DNA from: Ruminococcus sp. FC2018
GTDB taxonomy: Bacteria > Bacillota > Clostridia > Oscillospirales > Ruminococcaceae
Length of the DNA: 64,000 nt
Assembly (NCBI RefSeq): GCF_000621805.1
Contig: NZ_JHXH01000001.1
Location: 1-64,000 of the forward strand
Direction: 5' to 3'
Part shown: positions 24,255 through 32,213 of the stretch, in pieces
Layout of the letters: the number at the start of each line of letters is the position of its first letter
Numbering within the stretch: the first letter of the stretch is position 1
Position numbers and translations under genes: made by a program
Notes under the pieces: model-generated
The model's input: the letters and a program-made list of their open reading frames with translations, nothing else
Databases searched by the model: none
Told to the model about the DNA's origin: nothing

Positions 24255-24966
24255 GCTGAAACTTGCGGTAAAGATCTTTCTTATCGCATTGATCGCAGCT
24301 ATGTTCTGTATCGTGGTGTATGTGTTTGTGTGCAATATCCGAGGCAAGGTGGCAAAGATCGGCGGATACAGCGTAATGAAGGTTATAACCGGAAGTATGG
24401 AGCCGTCCATTCACGTGGGAGACTACGTACTGGTAAAAGAGGTGGATACCGATACGCTGAAAGTCGGAGACGTTATCACATTTTACTCCGATGATCCGGA
24501 AATAAAGGATATGCCCAATTCACACAGGATAATCGCCATTAACCCCGACGGCAGCTTTACCGTCAAGGGCGACGCCAATCCAAAGGCTGATGACTATACT
24601 GTAAAGCCTGACAGAGTGGTGGGCAAGTATTCGGGAAAGATATGGCTGTTTCGGTTTATCGGCTCGTTTGCGTCAAGCAGAAAGCTGCTGATGATACTGT
24701 TTATACTTCCCACGGTGGGAATATGTATATATGAAGCAAGGTCACTTATAAAGATAATCAGAGGTACCGATGAGGATGACGATGATGAACAGACCGACAA
24801 CACCGATGAGAAGAAACCAAAGACCGAAACGGCGCAGGAGAAAAAAGAAAGGCTTATAAGAGAGGCTATCGAAAAGGAAAAAGAGAAGCTTCGACAGGCT
24901 GATGCCGATAAGCTCAACGAAAGTGAAGTGGTGGATAGTGAATCAGGAAAAGATAATGAAGCGTAA
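24232..24966 (+). CDS. SipW-type signal peptidase I, second copy
   Basis: A 244-residue peptidase with an N-terminal helix (about 11-34), VITGSMEPSIHVGD (Ser55), NSHRIIAI (His98), GDANPKADD and VVGKYSGKIW. A second helix at about 155-172 is followed by a charged cytoplasmic tail (Asp/Glu/Lys-rich, about 70 residues). The domain plan equals that of the copy at 19643, but the sequences differ much, so this is not a recent duplication. It overlaps the genes on both sides (23 bp and 11 bp), which ties it to the McrB/coiled-coil transcript. It may process a different substrate from the first peptidase. Confidence 0.9.
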   Translation: MKQMIKNRLKLAVKIFLIALIAAMFCIVVYVFVCNIRGKVAKIGGYSVMKVITGSMEPSIHVGDYVLVKEVDTDTLKVGDVITFYSDDPEIKDMPNSHRIIAINPDGSFTVKGDANPKADDYTVKPDRVVGKYSGKIWLFRFIGSFASSRKLLMILFILPTVGICIYEARSLIKIIRGTDEDDDDEQTDNTDEKKPKTETAQEKKERLIREAIEKEKEKLRQADADKLNESEVVDSESGKDNEA

Positions 24967-25390
24967 GATGATCTCAGCCATAATCTGGGCGATCATCCTG
25001 CTTATAGCTTTGCTGGTCTTTATCGGGCTTTATGTGGATAAATCCGCAGAGGCACAGAAAACCTATAAAGAGAAATACAAGCAAAGTCTGGCAGATGCTT
25101 CCGAGGAGCTTGACACCTATTTCAGCAGAAAAATAGATTACGATCTTCACTATAATATGGTCATATCAGATCTGGGATCTGCAAGGTCTTTCGTTTTTCT
25201 GATAGATGATTATTCGGAAAGGCAAAAGGCGATAAATGAGCTTCACTACTGTTTTGTTAAATATCCAAAGCAGATGAAGACAAGGCTTGAAGCTGTAAAT
25301 CAAGGTCTTAAAGATATTGTTGATAACCTTGATAAGGGCTATGACGAGATCAGAGAAGTTGTGGATTCCATAGAGAAAAAAGGCGAATAG
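24956..25390 (+). CDS. Small membrane-anchored protein of unknown function
   Basis: A 144-residue protein with one N-terminal membrane helix (about 6-28, ISAIIWAIILLIALLVFIGLY) and a helical, charged outer or cytosolic part with a regular pattern suggesting a coiled coil. It starts at ATG 24956, overlapping the end of the signal peptidase gene by 11 bp (ATGAAGCGTAA). I do not recognise a family. The position suggests a structural subunit of whatever the locus makes. Confidence 0.7.
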   Translation: MKRKMISAIIWAIILLIALLVFIGLYVDKSAEAQKTYKEKYKQSLADASEELDTYFSRKIDYDLHYNMVISDLGSARSFVFLIDDYSERQKAINELHYCFVKYPKQMKTRLEAVNQGLKDIVDNLDKGYDEIREVVDSIEKKGE

Positions 25391-25403
25391 GAGGAAAAGT
25401 ACG

Positions 25404-25631
25404 ATGAGTGAAAAAAGGAAATATAAAAAAGAGATTCTTAAATGCCGCAAGACCATAGAGGAGATAGAGCGTAAGCGTTCACGTTCACAGTCGGCATTGG
25501 TACAGGCGATCCTCCTTCAGGAGGAACCGTCGGAAGCAGACGTTGAGTGGTTCAACAAGTATACCGGTGAGATCGATGCTGTGAGAAAGCATATGATAAA
25601 CACCCAGAAAAAGCTTGACCTTATCAAGTAA
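25404..25631 (+). CDS. Small coiled-coil protein of unknown function
   Basis: A 75-residue, highly charged, fully helical protein (SEKRKYKKEILKCRKTIEEI...TQKKLDLIK). It follows the previous gene by 13 bp with a strong AGGAGG site 8 nt before the ATG, and a terminator follows at once, marking the end of the locus. No family was recognised. Confidence 0.75.
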   Translation: MSEKRKYKKEILKCRKTIEEIERKRSRSQSALVQAILLQEEPSEADVEWFNKYTGEIDAVRKHMINTQKKLDLIK

Positions 25632-25641
25632 AATATTTCAG

Positions 25642-25673
25642 CCGCAGAGGTTATTTGCCCCTGCGGTTTTTTT
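25642..25673 (+). terminator. Terminator of the SipW/McrB-like locus
   Basis: CCGCAGAGG / CCCCTGCGG stem (25642-25666) with a run of seven T. Confidence 0.9.
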
Positions 25674-25675
25674 GT

Positions 25676-25706
25676 AAAAAAAGAACTCCCGGTCTGTTGG
25701 GAGCTC
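25676..25706 (-). terminator. Terminator of the acetyltransferase/DUF815 transcript
   Basis: Minus-strand GAGCTCCC / GGGAGTTC stem (25683-25706) followed by T residues. Confidence 0.85.
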
Positions 25707-25728
25707 TCTTGTACATATTTTTGGACAG

Positions 25729-26226
25729 TTATACATCTATGCTGAAAACGTGGTCATCCATAACAAAACCGTTGCCTATGTCTGTGACCTGGTCTCTAAT
25801 GGCCTTCATTCCAAAGGCTTGGTAAACCTTTATGGCACCGGTGTTGTATCTGTTCACGGTGAGCCAGACGCTTTTCAAGCCTCTTTCACGGGCAATTCCT
25901 TTAATGTATTCAAACGCTGCCGAAGCATAACCGTTGCCTCGGTATTCCTTGTACATATAAAGTTTTGATAAAAATAGCGTATTATCCTTCTGGGGCGCAA
26001 TGGCAAAATAGCCTATCCTTGTGCCGTCAAGTACAAAGTTGTAGTATTCATACCCCTGGGCAGCCACCTGTTTTTTTATAGCGGCAAAAGACTGGAAGTT
26101 GTCGACCATGTAATCTATCTGCTCGTCGGAAATAACTCCGTCAAAACACTCGTGCCATATGTCGCTCGCCATTTCTGCGGTGCGGCGCAGCTTATGGTCG
26201 GTCTCGCATTTTATAAATTCAAGCAT
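25729..26226 (-). CDS. GNAT-family N-acetyltransferase
   Basis: A 165-residue acetyltransferase with the acetyl-CoA loop LYMYKEYRGNGYASAAFEYI and the C-terminal VWLTVNRYNTGAIKVYQAFGMKAI, typical of the RimI-like branch. The substrate is unknown. The start is probably ATG 26226, which overlaps the end of the upstream ATPase gene by 8 bp, so the two are translated together; GTG at 26235 is an alternative. Confidence 0.85.
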   Translation of the reverse strand: MLEFIKCETDHKLRRTAEMASDIWHECFDGVISDEQIDYMVDNFQSFAAIKKQVAAQGYEYYNFVLDGTRIGYFAIAPQKDNTLFLSKLYMYKEYRGNGYASAAFEYIKGIARERGLKSVWLTVNRYNTGAIKVYQAFGMKAIRDQVTDIGNGFVMDDHVFSIDV

Positions 26227-27418
26227 TATCCCCACATCCTTTCAGGTATTCAACAAACTGCTTTGCCACTCTTGGAGAACGTCCGCCTCGTGAAAGTGCA
26301 TAAGCCTCTGCCTGTTGGAAAAGCTCCTCCCGGGGCATTTCAAGTTCATACTGCTTTGCAATATCACTGACTACATTTAAAAACGTCTGTTTGTCGGGAC
26401 GCTGGAAAATGACAGTAAGACCGAAGCGGTCTGAAAGTGACAATAGCTCCTGTACGGTGTCCTTGAAATGTATCTCGTCACCCTGCCTTGCGGAAAATGT
26501 TTCCCTGACAAGGTGTCTGCGGTTTGAGGTGGCATAGATAGCCAGATTTGAAGCCGTAGAGGAAACGCTGCCTTCAAGAATGGCTTTAAGGGCAGCAAAG
26601 TCGTTGTCGTCTTCTGTGAAAGACAGATCGTCTATGAAGATGATGAATTTCAGCGGATTTTTGCTTACCGTTTCCACTATTGAGGGTATCTCATGGAGCT
26701 GTTTCTTTTTAAGCTCTATCAGCCTCAGACCCTTGCCGGCATACTCGTTTGCAATAGCCTTGACAGTGGAGGATTTTCCCGTTCCGCAGTCACCGTACAA
26801 AAGCACGTTGTTTGCAGGCTTTCCGCTGAGCAGAGCAAGAGTGTTTTTTATCACCTGTTCACGCTCAGCTTGGTAATTTGAAAGCTGGGAAAGCTTTATC
26901 GGGTCAGGATACTCCACAGGTCTGATGCTTCCGTCTGCCATGACAAAAACGTGGTAGCGTGAATAAATGCCGTAACCAAACTCGTTGATACGGTGGACCC
27001 TTTGTGCATAGACCTGTGAGAAATCCACCTTGTGAGTTTTGTACGCAGGCAGAAAAACATCAAGGTCAAGTCTTGCAGTCAGCTCGGCGCAGGGTATCTG
27101 AGAAAGCTCCTGGAGGGTCTGAAGCTCGTTTGCAAGGCAGTCCTCAAGGACACCTGCGGTGGGCAGACCCTCGCCTTTTTTCAGAATAAACAGATTTTCG
27201 TCCTCAAGCACAAGCTTCATCATAAGCTCGGTCAGGTCGTCTGTGTGTTGGTAAAGCAGGCTTATAAAATTGCAGTATTCCTCTGCAGCTTCCTGCTTTC
27301 CGCCGTTGATGCAGGCGCCTGCCGCACGTATAAAGCTTGTGAAAACTTTATTTTTATGCAGCCCCTTAAAGATAACAAGTGTCTTTGAACGCAAAAGCAG
27401 TTGTTTCAGATAGTCCAT
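26219..27418 (-). CDS. DUF815-family AAA+ ATPase
   Basis: A 399-residue ATPase of the DUF815 type. The N-terminal 170 residues are helical and family-specific; the AAA+ part has Walker A LYGDCGTGKSSTVKAI, Walker B FIIFIDDLSF and a sensor segment IYATSNRRHLV, followed by RSPRVAKQFVEYL at the C-terminus, all typical of the family. The cellular role of DUF815 proteins is not established. The ATG at 27418 follows AAGGAG. The gene is transcribed from 27484-27512 together with the acetyltransferase. Confidence 0.88.
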   Translation of the reverse strand: MDYLKQLLLRSKTLVIFKGLHKNKVFTSFIRAAGACINGGKQEAAEEYCNFISLLYQHTDDLTELMMKLVLEDENLFILKKGEGLPTAGVLEDCLANELQTLQELSQIPCAELTARLDLDVFLPAYKTHKVDFSQVYAQRVHRINEFGYGIYSRYHVFVMADGSIRPVEYPDPIKLSQLSNYQAEREQVIKNTLALLSGKPANNVLLYGDCGTGKSSTVKAIANEYAGKGLRLIELKKKQLHEIPSIVETVSKNPLKFIIFIDDLSFTEDDNDFAALKAILEGSVSSTASNLAIYATSNRRHLVRETFSARQGDEIHFKDTVQELLSLSDRFGLTVIFQRPDKQTFLNVVSDIAKQYELEMPREELFQQAEAYALSRGGRSPRVAKQFVEYLKGCGDNA

Positions 27419-27483
27419 TGTTTTCAGCTCCTTATTTGCAGGAGTAAATGTACGTTCCTGCAAAAATTCTTATTATTTACACT

Positions 27484-27512
27484 ATTATATAACTTTTTTG
27501 CTCTTTCGTCAA
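27484..27512 (-). promoter_or_regulatory. Promoter of the DUF815 ATPase gene
   Basis: Minus-strand TTGACG (27507-27512), 17-bp spacer, TATAAT (27484-27489). Confidence 0.8.
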
Positions 27513-27531
27513 CAGTGAGACTGCAAAACTA

Positions 27532-27560
27532 TTTACAAATCTTCGGCTGTGTGTTAAAAT
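27532..27560 (+). promoter_or_regulatory. Promoter of the SGNH hydrolase gene
   Basis: TTTACA (27532-27537), 17-bp spacer, TAAAAT (27555-27560), divergent from the DUF815 promoter 20 bp away. Confidence 0.7.
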
Positions 27561-27586
27561 TATTACAAAAGGGCGGTGATAAAAAA

Positions 27587-28693
27587 ATGTTCATAGAAAA
27601 CTCTGTAGTCAGTCTTGGGGACGAAAGGTATATGGGCGGTTTGTTTGAGCATATACAAAAAAGCGGTGAGCTGGAGATAGTCTTTCTTGGCGGCTCAATA
27701 ACCCAGGGCTGCCATGCCACGGGGGAGGACAAGCGCTTTGTAAATCTTTTTGCCGCCTGTCTTGAAAAGATGTTTCCAAAAGCGAAAATAAAAATGTTCA
27801 ATGCAGGCATTGGAGCCACTACTTCACAGTTTGGCTGTGCAAGGGTGAGTTCCCATGTCCTTTCACATAAGCCACAGCTTGTTGTTGTGGATTTTTCGGT
27901 GAACGACAGCGCAGAAGCTGTGTTTAAAAGCACCTACGAGAGTCTTCTGAGGGTGCTGCTTTCGGACAGCAATGTCAGGTGCGTCATAACTCTGAACAAC
28001 ACGTTTTTTGACGGCAGAGTCGGGGCAGCGGCAGCGCATCAGAAAATCGCCGCTCACTACGCCCTGCCCATAGTTGACTGCGCAAAGGTGTTTTTGCCCC
28101 TTATGGAACAGGGAAGATACAAGCCTCTTGAACTGTCCACCGACGATCTTCACCCTACGGATATAGGTCACTGTATGATAGCACAAATGCTGGAGGAGCT
28201 TATAAAGCAGGCTTTCCGGCGGTATGAAAAGGGTACCGCTGCAGGTTTTGAAAAGCCGCCGCTGCCTGAGCCTTTGACAGACTGCGGATACGAAAACTGT
28301 GAAATGCTTGACAATAAATGCTTTGCTCCTGCTTTGTCGGGTTTTGCCCCCGATATTAGTACTGCCCACCCCTTTCACGACCCGTTCAAAAACGGCTGGA
28401 CAGGGTTTAAAAAGGGCGACAGCATCACCTTTGAGGCAAGTTTCTCAAAGCTGCTTGTCCAGTGGCGCAGGACACCCCGCAGACCTGCCCCCTGCGCACA
28501 GGTCGATATCGACGGCAAGTGCGATGAGCATGTGGTACTTGATGCAGCGTTTGAGGAGGACTGGGGTGACCTGAGCTGTGTAACTCTTGTGGGGGAATAT
28601 GATGAAAGCGCAGCTCACAAAGTGCAGCTGAGCATTACTTCCGATGGGGAAAACGAGCCTTTTATGGTAATGTCCTTTATTATCTGCAAATAA
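27587..28693 (+). CDS. SGNH/GDSL-family hydrolase (putative esterase)
   Basis: A 368-residue protein. The SGNH hydrolase domain (about 20-215) has block I FLGGSITQG (Ser nucleophile), Gly in NAGIGAT, Asn in DFSVNDS and the block V DDLHPTDIGH with the Asp-His pair. The C-terminal 140 residues are beta-rich and may be an accessory domain. No signal peptide is seen, so it should act in the cytosol, for example deacetylating imported oligosaccharides; that substrate is inferred. The start is the ATG at 27587 after GGGCGGTG; the reading frame stays open upstream but covers the promoter. Confidence 0.85.
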   Translation: MFIENSVVSLGDERYMGGLFEHIQKSGELEIVFLGGSITQGCHATGEDKRFVNLFAACLEKMFPKAKIKMFNAGIGATTSQFGCARVSSHVLSHKPQLVVVDFSVNDSAEAVFKSTYESLLRVLLSDSNVRCVITLNNTFFDGRVGAAAAHQKIAAHYALPIVDCAKVFLPLMEQGRYKPLELSTDDLHPTDIGHCMIAQMLEELIKQAFRRYEKGTAAGFEKPPLPEPLTDCGYENCEMLDNKCFAPALSGFAPDISTAHPFHDPFKNGWTGFKKGDSITFEASFSKLLVQWRRTPRRPAPCAQVDIDGKCDEHVVLDAAFEEDWGDLSCVTLVGEYDESAAHKVQLSITSDGENEPFMVMSFIICK

Positions 28694-28695
28694 GA

Positions 28696-28733
28696 AAACA
28701 GCCTTTGTGCAAAATAGCGCACAAGGGCTGTTT
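28696..28733. terminator. Bidirectional terminator between convergent genes
   Basis: AAACAGCCTTTGTGC / GCACAAGGGCTGTTT stem between the SGNH hydrolase and ABC permease genes. Confidence 0.75.
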
Positions 28734-28739
28734 GTGTGT

Positions 28740-30071
28740 TCAGACCTCTTTTTTGTTGAAAGCATCAAATGCGGTGATGAGAAATACCGCCATATGCTCG
28801 ATAATAACAAAAACTGCAAATCCCACGGTCTGTCCGTAGAAAAGCGGATTCCCGTCGGCAATGCTCTGAATATCCAGATTGGAAAACAGAAGAAATCTTC
28901 CCCAGTCTGAACCTGTTGCCGCAAGGAAAGCTGACAGGGAAGCTCCCAGAAGCAGGAACACCAGCGAAAGGGTTATCGCAGCGGCACTTCTTCGTGTAAA
29001 GGATGAAAGGGTGAAAGTGAACGTGACCACCACAAGCATAGTCAGACTGTTTAACGCCCAGGTCTTTAAAACAAAGAAGAAGGCTGATGACTGGTGCACC
29101 TGTGCATCTTTAACGGTAAGGCTGGCGGCTTTAAGTGCTCCGTTGGAGTCGCATATGGAGGCAATGATCCCGCAGATAAAGAATACTATCGCCGTGAGAA
29201 ACACGCCTATTGATATTATGGTGCAGTATTTTGACAGGAGTATTTTCCAGCGTTTGACCGGGTTCACAAGAAGAAATTTGATCGTTCCCTGTGAGTATTC
29301 GTTTGCCACGCTGCTGCCGGCAAATATTATGAGAAGTATTGTGACTGCGTGGATAAGGAAGCTGTATCCTATCCACATGGACCATCTGTTGCCTCTGTAA
29401 AAGCTTGTTAAATAATTGCCTGTACGGTAGTCCGATAGGTTTATGGCAATATCGTTTTCAAGCTGGTAAGTCCAAAGGGCAAGGTTGTCCTTTTGTACAG
29501 ATGGCAGCTCGTTGTTCTTTTCCGAGGAATCAAGCACCCGCTGTACGTTGTTTATGATGTTCACACGCCATGAGGTGTCATCGGGAGGAATGCTTTTGTC
29601 AATACAGAACTTGTATTTCCACTTTATCCCGGCACTGAGCTTTTGCTCTTTGAGAGCCAGCTGGAAATAGCCTTGCCAGTCGTCTGTGGTAATGAATTCC
29701 TTTATCTTTTTCACCATATCCACAGGGAAGTCATCATCAGCACTGAAGTCTGTGTTGACTATATTAAGTATAGCCTGTTCCTGCCAGGTACCCTCATAGA
29801 GATTATAAAGGGAAATATCCTTTAAAAGGTCAATCTTCTCCTGATAATACGGTGGCTTTTCGTTCTCAAGCTTATTTCTCAGATCCAGGTGGCGATTGAC
29901 AGTTGTACTTGTGCTGTTCTTCACAGGTGCAATTTCATAGGAACGTGAGGGCATTGCTTCCAGCGCAATAAAGAGAACACCCAGAAACATAAGTATCAGA
30001 AAAACTTTGCTGCTGGTCTTTTTGAGTATCTTTATATACTCGTTTTTCATAAGAGCCATAAACTTATGCAA
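28740..30071 (-). CDS. ABC-2 type transporter permease
   Basis: A 443-residue membrane protein: one helix near the N-terminus (VFLILMFLGVLFIALEAM), a large extracytoplasmic domain (about 45-225), then about five helices (for example IGYSFLIHAVTILLIIFAGSSVANEYSQGTIKFLL, where the ANEYxxGTIK motif is typical of ABC-2 permeases). It pairs with the ATPase encoded just upstream. The likely start is TTG at 30071, 8 nt after GGAGG and inside the ATPase stop region; ATG at 30059 is possible. The substrate is unknown. Confidence 0.85.
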   Translation of the reverse strand: MHKFMALMKNEYIKILKKTSSKVFLILMFLGVLFIALEAMPSRSYEIAPVKNSTSTTVNRHLDLRNKLENEKPPYYQEKIDLLKDISLYNLYEGTWQEQAILNIVNTDFSADDDFPVDMVKKIKEFITTDDWQGYFQLALKEQKLSAGIKWKYKFCIDKSIPPDDTSWRVNIINNVQRVLDSSEKNNELPSVQKDNLALWTYQLENDIAINLSDYRTGNYLTSFYRGNRWSMWIGYSFLIHAVTILLIIFAGSSVANEYSQGTIKFLLVNPVKRWKILLSKYCTIISIGVFLTAIVFFICGIIASICDSNGALKAASLTVKDAQVHQSSAFFFVLKTWALNSLTMLVVVTFTFTLSSFTRRSAAAITLSLVFLLLGASLSAFLAATGSDWGRFLLFSNLDIQSIADGNPLFYGQTVGFAVFVIIEHMAVFLITAFDAFNKKEV

Positions 30072-31023
30072 TCTGTCCACCTCCCTGTGCATCGTGTGTA
30101 AGGGATATGAACACGTCTTCAAGACTCTTTGTGCTCTTTGGCGTTACGGTATAAAGCTTTACTCCGCCTGCGCATATCCTGCTGTTTATGTCCGCAACAG
30201 TGTCCTGCTCTGTCTCGCTTCTGATGCTGCATAAAAGCACATGGTTGTCTGCGCTTACGTCAATGTGTTTTTCGTCAAGCCCGCAAAGCTCCGCCGCCTT
30301 GCCGGCATCGCTTACCCTGAACTCATATACGCAGAATGTATCCTTGCTCTGGTTGATAAGCTCATCAACAGAATATGTACCTATCATTCTTCCGGCGGAG
30401 ATTATTCCGACTCTGTCGCAAAGCTGCTCCATTTCGCTCATTATGTGAGATGATACCACAACGCAGATGCCATATTCGTGTGCAAGCTTTTTGAGTATTA
30501 TCCTCAGCTCGTGTATGCCTTCAGGGTCAAGTCCGTTCATAGGCTCGTCCAGTATAAGCAGCTTTGGCTGGTGCAAAAGAGCCTGTGCGACACCAAGCCT
30601 CTGGCGCATGCCGAGGGAGTACCTGCTGACCTTTTCGTTTATCCTGTTGGTCATACCCACCATGCTTATGACCTCGTCCAGCCTCCGGGGATCATCTATT
30701 CCCCTCATACGGGCGTACTGTTTCATATTGTCAAGCCCTGAAAGGTACTTGTACATCTCAGGGTTCTCAACGATAGCACCGATGCAGCTCAAAGCTCCCT
30801 CAAAGTCCTGTTTCAGGTCTTTACCGCAGATCGTTACCACTCCGCAGTCCTTTTTAATAAGCCCTGCAACTATCTTTATGGTAGTTGTCTTGCCTGCGCC
30901 GTTGGGTCCCAGAAAACCGAACACCTCTCCGGCATAGCACTGCATATTTATGTTTTTCAGCACAGTTCTGTTTCCGTAGGATTTGTCAAGGTACTTGATA
31001 TCAAGAACGATCTCGTTGGTCAT
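30064..31023 (-). CDS. ABC transporter ATP-binding protein
   Basis: A 319-residue ATPase of the BcrA/CcmA-like type. It has Walker A GPNGAGKTTTIK, the Q-loop region, the signature YSLGMRQRLGVAQALL, Walker B LLILDEPMNGLDPEG and the H-loop SSHIMSEME. A C-terminal domain of about 90 residues is usual for this exporter class. The ATG at 31023 follows GGAGG and overlaps the upstream gene by 4 bp (ATGA). It forms an exporter with the permease at 28740. Confidence 0.95.
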   Translation of the reverse strand: MTNEIVLDIKYLDKSYGNRTVLKNINMQCYAGEVFGFLGPNGAGKTTTIKIVAGLIKKDCGVVTICGKDLKQDFEGALSCIGAIVENPEMYKYLSGLDNMKQYARMRGIDDPRRLDEVISMVGMTNRINEKVSRYSLGMRQRLGVAQALLHQPKLLILDEPMNGLDPEGIHELRIILKKLAHEYGICVVVSSHIMSEMEQLCDRVGIISAGRMIGTYSVDELINQSKDTFCVYEFRVSDAGKAAELCGLDEKHIDVSADNHVLLCSIRSETEQDTVADINSRICAGGVKLYTVTPKSTKSLEDVFISLTHDAQGGGQIA

Positions 31024-31769
31024 TTCCCAAGCACCTCCGTTCTTTTGAACATGGGGTCGGTGCGTTCGGAAAAAAGTCCCGCCAGAGAGATCTGATATTC
31101 TCTTCCGCCGTCTGTTCGGAAGACTTCCTGTGTTCCTCTGTAAGACGGGGTGACACGGTCGATCTTCCAGCTGCCGCTGTATTTGCTTAGATAAATGTAG
31201 CAATAATACGGCTTTTCTATGGTATCTTCGCCGATACGCTCGGTCTCGCCGATGCGGGACTGGGCGGACCCGGCTGCTGAATATATTATTGTTCCGCCGC
31301 TGTCCTGCAAAGCCATACTGTAATTTACAAGTACCGCCGCACTGTGCAGCCCAAGCTTTCTGACCTGTACCGAAGAGACATAAGCCTGACAGCTTCGGAT
31401 AGTGCCCCGGTAAACAGATCTGTCCGCAGCGGTTTTATTCTTTGTCATATTTTCGTGCATACTTTCAAAGTTGCTTTTGAGATTTGAAGCATTTATGAAA
31501 CCGCTTGCATAACGCATACCGTTTCCCGCTGCGGCAGGATCGGCGGCAAAATACTTTTCGATCAGATCGTTCTGCGCCGCAAGTATATCCTCAAAAGTGC
31601 CTTGGTTGGTACTTGCACTTTCGCTTATAAAATCCTTTACAAACTTTTGGATATCGTCCCTGCTCATTTCAAACATAAGGCTGGTGATACCTATATATCC
31701 TATCGTTGCCAACACAAGGAAAATTGCGATCAAAACTCCCAGGTTTATTCTTTTTAGCAGTTTAAACAC
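31020..31769 (-). CDS. Membrane-anchored protein of unknown function in the ABC operon
   Basis: A 249-residue protein with one N-terminal membrane helix (about 8-31, INLGVLIAIFLVLATIGYIG) and an outer domain of mixed helix and strand (NYSMALQDSGG, YYCYIYLSKYSGSWKIDRV) reminiscent of NTF2-like folds. I do not recognise a family. It is the first gene of the transcript and is coupled to the ABC ATPase gene by a 4-bp overlap, so it may be an accessory subunit of the exporter. Confidence 0.75.
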   Translation of the reverse strand: MFKLLKRINLGVLIAIFLVLATIGYIGITSLMFEMSRDDIQKFVKDFISESASTNQGTFEDILAAQNDLIEKYFAADPAAAGNGMRYASGFINASNLKSNFESMHENMTKNKTAADRSVYRGTIRSCQAYVSSVQVRKLGLHSAAVLVNYSMALQDSGGTIIYSAAGSAQSRIGETERIGEDTIEKPYYCYIYLSKYSGSWKIDRVTPSYRGTQEVFRTDGGREYQISLAGLFSERTDPMFKRTEVLGK

Positions 31770-31795
31770 CTTTTACTCCCCCCCCTGCGGATTAG

Positions 31796-31824
31796 ATTGT
31801 ATCACATTATTTATATACCGTCAA
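31796..31824 (-). promoter_or_regulatory. Promoter of the ABC exporter operon
   Basis: Minus-strand TTGACG (31819-31824), 17-bp spacer, TACAAT (31796-31801). Confidence 0.8.
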
Positions 31825-31853
31825 GCCTTGTAAAACTAATTTGGCAAAAAGAC

Positions 31854-31882
31854 TTGACAATTACGTTTTGTTTTGGTATAAT
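31854..31882 (+). promoter_or_regulatory. Promoter of tRNA-Lys
   Basis: TTGACA (31854-31859), 17-bp spacer, TATAAT (31877-31882). Confidence 0.85.
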
Positions 31883-31900
31883 ATATAAGCACTTGTAAAG

Positions 31901-31936
31901 GCTTGGGGTCAAAACCCCCGTGTTAAAGCTTTTTTT
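31901..31936 (+). terminator. Terminator-like hairpin in the tRNA-Lys leader
   Basis: GCTTGGGG / CCCC...AAGC with a seven-base bulge, followed directly by seven T, 7 bases before the tRNA. It lies between promoter and tRNA, which is odd for a terminator; it may be an attenuator, a processing signal or chance. Confidence 0.4.
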
Positions 31937-31943
31937 GTGTGAT

Positions 31944-32016
31944 GAGCTATTAGCTCAGTTGGCAGAGCATTTGACTTTTAATCAAAGGGTCTGGGGTTCG
32001 AATCCCCAATAGCTCA
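31944..32016 (+). tRNA. tRNA-Lys (anticodon TTT)
   Basis: Complete 73-nt cloverleaf: acceptor GAGCTAT / ATAGCTC, D arm TAGCTCAGTTGGCAGAGCA, anticodon loop CTTTTAA (anticodon TTT), T arm GGGGTTCGAATCCCC. CCA is not encoded. A promoter lies upstream and a terminator downstream (32031-32067). Confidence 0.97.
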
Positions 32017-32030
32017 TATCTTTGAAAGAC

Positions 32031-32067
32031 CGCTTGTTTGCACTTTTTGTGCAGACAAGCGTTTTTT
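32031..32067 (+). terminator. Terminator of tRNA-Lys
   Basis: CGCTTGTTTGCAC / GTGCAGACAAGCG stem followed by TTTTTT. Confidence 0.9.
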
Positions 32068-32213
32068 GTCTTAAAATCTGCATAAAGATGGGATGTTATC
32101 TTTGTCCTTCCCGTTAGTTTCCGCTGATCTGTCAGCTGTTTTTCAAAGAACGGATCTGCCGGGTCAATTTTATCACTGCTTATTCTTTCGTGCAGCTGTT
32201 TGTGCAGTTTGTA

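Noticed and set aside
22605-24410. Long antisense open frame of about 600 codons opposite the coiled-coil gene
   Set aside because: It arises from the Glu/Arg/Lys-rich codon pattern on the other strand, has no binding site at its start and contains no domain.
27401-27586. N-terminal extension with a possible signal peptide for the SGNH hydrolase
   Set aside because: The extension spans the promoter at 27532-27560 and overlaps the start of the divergent DUF815 gene; ATG 27587 has a binding site.
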